A stretch of 64,000 bases of DNA from Vicia villosa (Eukaryota; Streptophyta; Magnoliopsida; Fabales; Fabaceae). Shown piece by piece: positions 61,290 to 64,000 of this stretch. The translations under genes and the position numbers were made by a program. The notes below the pieces were generated by a model, which saw only the letters and a program-made list of their open reading frames with translations, had not been told where the DNA came from and ran no database searches. The stretch's first letter is position 1. Each line of letters begins with the position of its first letter. Location: assembly GCF_029867415.1 (NCBI RefSeq), contig NC_081182.1, positions 41,713,462 to 41,777,461 on the forward strand, written 5' to 3'.

Positions 61290-61720
61290 ATCTCCCCCTT
61301 TTTGATGATGACAAAACCATGTATTTTGATGATTATCACAGAAATAAACAAATCAGAGTTTAGATAGGGAAAACTCCCCCTAAGATGTACAATCTCCCCC
61401 TGAGTCAAAGACATATAAATTTTAGAAGGAAAGGATATTTGAGCATTGTTTGGAAGACTCCATTTGAGTTAAACAATCTCCCCCTGAATCTAAAACTTAA
61501 AACATTTTTAGAACTGTAGGGTATTTTGAGCTTTGTTCGTATTTCATCTGATCTTGTTATAAGTATTCACTTAATGAGAGCATCAGATATCGGAGTGCTT
61601 AGATCATTAACTATCAAAACTCGTGAATGTTTGTAAGTCAGAGTACATATTTCTCATGTAACTCAGAACTCGGTAGCAATCAACTACCATATCCCATAAA
61701 TCAACATCATAACCAAGAAA
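61290..61720 (-). mobile_element. 3' internal end of Maximus-type element with polypurine tract
   Basis: Next to the LTR the minus strand reads ATCAAAAAGGGGGAGATTG, the SIRE/Maximus polypurine tract. Two further GGGGGAGATTG-like copies lie at about 61371-61402 and 61479-61489, a feature of this family. No pol sequence is present; the element is truncated somewhere near 61.6-61.7 kb. Confidence 0.7.
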
Positions 61721-62139
61721 GAAACTTTTTATTTTTTCCTTCTAGTAATCAAAACCATTGATACTATTTGATTGTTCCAAATGTTTTTTTTATCATAGTT
61801 AAATATCTTGTCAAATATTAAGTTGCGGTTGATTGGTTGCAATAGTTGAAAAGTCAAACTAATTTTTGTTAATATAATTTATTATTAAGTGCATCCTTAA
61901 AAAAATATGGAGAAATTAGCAAGTTAACGTGTATTTTTTTCTTTAATAAATAGAGTGTGTTTGTTTAAAGAATTAAATTTATAATTCTGGGAATATTGTT
62001 CCTTGAACATTAATATTAGGAATGAGGTTGGTAAGTAATCCAAGTTCCTTGGAATATGATAAAATATATTTAATTTAATTTTGTTAAAAAAAAATATAAA
62101 AGAGATAAATTAATTTAGATCGAGAAGTTAAGGATGGTC
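61721..62139. other. AT-rich intergenic DNA
   Basis: No feature recognised. Confidence 0.4.
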
Positions 62140-63225
62140 TCTAGGGATGACAAAACGGGTCGTCTGTCCCGCATCGGCCTGCCTTAAGCCCGCCAAAAAA
62201 AGAACGGGGAGGACATGTCCTCCAAGTTGAAATGGGACTACAAATCAAGTCCGCCCCGTCAAGGTGGCGGGTTGGTGGACGGCGGGTTTGCCCACTTATT
62301 TTTTTTTATTTTTAATAGATTAATAGACTTTTTTCATCTTTCGATTAAAATTTTGACTTATTTTTTAGAACATCTTTTTAATAAATTTTACTTAGTAAAA
62401 TGTTGCGTATATTCACAAATAAATGTATAAATTAAACCATAAAAAATTAAAGGGTTAAATATATTTTTGGTTCCTATAAAATTACCAAATTTTGTTTTTG
62501 ATCCCTATTAAAAAATGATAAATTTTAGTTCTCGCAAAATTATTATGCATGTAGTTTTAATCCATGTTGTTAAACCGATGTGTATTTTTGAATGATTATT
62601 TTACAGACAAGTTTAGAACGTTGTAAAAAGTTCCTCAAAGAAAAAGAACTCAAAATTTGATTTCTAAATCGAGATTTGCATTACTTTTATCATTATCTTT
62701 TGAAATTTAAAAAATTCATATTTAATTCTTCTCATTTTAAAAAATTCTAAAATTTAGTAAAAAAATTTTTATAGTATTCGAAAAACGTATGAAAAAAATT
62801 ATTAAAAGATTTTAAAGTTTAAAAATAATTAACAAAAATTCAAATTGTAATAAATAGCAGGGACTAAAACTGCACACATAAAAATTTTATAGGGACTAAA
62901 ATATATCAATTTTTATAAGGACTAATAATGAAATTTGAAATATTTATAGGGACTAAAAAGATACTTAACCCAAAATTAAAATGACTAGAATTAACTAAAA
63001 AAAAGGACGGATTTAAGGCGGGATAGGCCGAACGAATAGACGAAAGAATAGACGAAGCGGACTTTGGCAGAGCGGACTTTGGCAGACGGTGAGTTTTGAC
63101 AGAGAAGCATTGGCGGACAACTGATTTTAGCGGGAAGAACTTTGGTGGGTGGCGAACCCAAAATCTCAACCCAACCCGCCATTTAATGGCAGATGCGCGG
63201 GCCCCGCCCAATTTTAGTGTCATGT
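62140..63225. mobile_element. Possible hAT-like MITE hosting a Mutator MITE
   Basis: GC-rich subterminal blocks (GGGATGACAAAACGGG at left, complement AACATGACACTAAAATTGGG at right, with CCCGCC/GGCGGG repeats) enclose the element at 62452-62971. Ends and duplication are not certain. Confidence 0.4.
62452..62971. mobile_element. Mutator-type MITE
   Basis: 520 bp with inverted ends GGGTTAAATATATTTTTGG and complement GGGTTAAGTATCTTTTTAG, and a perfect 9-bp duplication AAAATTAAA at 62443-62451 and 62972-62980. The interior repeats TAGGGACTAAAA motifs, as in common legume elements of this sort. Confidence 0.9.
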
Positions 63226-63239
63226 TGGCATTTTGTTTT

Positions 63240-63600
63240 ATTTTCTTAGCTCCAACGGCTGGGTCGGAGTGAGTGTTTTGAAGTTGCGCCTTACCACTGA
63301 GGTGGAGTCCTTCATAGCTCCAACACCTTATCACTGGGCTATTTTGTGTTGAATATGCTTTCTTCCACATAGGCTAGCTTCCTCCTTGTGGCGAACCTTA
63401 TCACTGGGTTGGAGTGAGCGTTTTGAAGTTATGGTGCTTTTAATTTATCTTAATGTTTTAAGTTAATTTAATTGTAATTTGTTATGGTGTAAAAAGTTAT
63501 GGTGCTTTTAAGTTACGCCCTTTCTTTCATAGCTCCAATACCTTATCAGTGGATTAGAGTGAGCATTTTTAAATTCCGGTGCCTTTATATCATGTTAATG
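63240..63600. repeat. Repeated tRNA-related/SINE-like modules
   Basis: The modules CCTTA.CACTGGG.TGGAGTG and GAGCGTTTTGAAGTTATGGT recur at about 63257, 63290, 63397 and 63539, like those at 59961-60091. They may be rearranged copies of one SINE-like family. Confidence 0.4.
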
Positions 63601-64000
63601 CATGTTTATCTTATTAATAATTATATTAAATAAATTTTACTAACATCAGATTATAAATATTTTACTAATTAATATTAAATAATAAATTAATATCAAATAT
63701 AATTTTAATATATTTCAAATTGATATCAATTAATATTAAATATTTATTAAATAATTTGCAAACTATATAAGACCGTAAAAAATATTTAAATGTATTAAAT
63801 AATCAACTAAAGCAAATTTTTACAAATGAGAAATGTTTAAATAATCAACTATATAAATATTTATTATATAATTGATATATATCTTTACTTGATACATATT
63901 TATTATAAAACAAATTTGTTTATATTTTTTTATATGCAAATATTTAATTAATAAATATTATAAATTTACTCTGAAATATTCAAATATATTTATAGTATAA
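63601..64000. other. AT-rich terminal stretch
   Basis: Almost only A and T, with recurring AATATTAAATA motifs. No gene recognised. Confidence 0.5.

Overview
The window looks like nuclear DNA of a papilionoid legume, probably of the galegoid (Medicago/Trifolium/Vicia/Pisum/Cicer) group. It is AT-rich, has intron-containing plant genes with GT-AG splice sites, and carries repeats typical of those genomes: Ogre-type long LTRs with TGTCATACCCC ends, SIRE/Maximus-type Copia LTRs, Au-type SINEs, and Stowaway, Tourist, hAT and Mutator MITEs. The genus is an inference.

Only three host genes are well supported. A WNK-type protein kinase (minus strand, 7 coding exons, 640 aa) lies at 14065-16716. A short UPF0235/DUF167 protein (minus, 3 exons, 125 aa) at 29283-30197 stands head-to-head with a TLDc-domain protein (plus, 7 exons, 535 aa) at 30535-33587; the two start codons are 337 bp apart and probably share a promoter. 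All exon phases sum correctly. No rRNA, tRNA or CRISPR array was seen.

Most of the rest is mobile DNA. From 1 to 8139 is a decayed Ty3/Gypsy Tat-lineage element (minus) with dual RNase H and an antisense ORF beyond pol. At 8530-12856 is a young, complete-ended but RT-deleted Copia element with two LTRs and a 5-bp target duplication. From 19.3 to 20.1 kb is a relic resembling the putative gypsy-type transposon domain. From 22.2 to 27.8 kb there is an Ogre-type LTR fragment and a Maximus-type LTR split by a 3.2-kb solo Ogre-type LTR. At 35.6-37.2 kb is the 5' part of another Copia, and at 48.9-54.0 kb a degraded Copia whose RT is split by a hAT MITE. At 60.1-61.7 kb is the 3' end of a Maximus-type element. 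Several MITEs have recognisable target duplications.

The most striking locus is a Pack-MULE at 46529-48596. It has long terminal inverted repeats and a perfect 9-bp target duplication (TATTTTTAT). It carries an exon of a FRA8/F8H-like exostosin glycosyltransferase joined to two exons of a PLP-dependent cysteine-synthase-like enzyme, all in compatible phase, and it sits inside a hAT MITE. A second mixed region at 43.5-45.4 kb carries replication-protein-A-like coding remnants and other exon-like pieces.

Regions 17.2-19.3, 20.5-21.7, 37.2-38.5, 40-43.5, 54-58.4 and 63.6-64 kb are AT-rich and hold only repeats or nothing recognisable.
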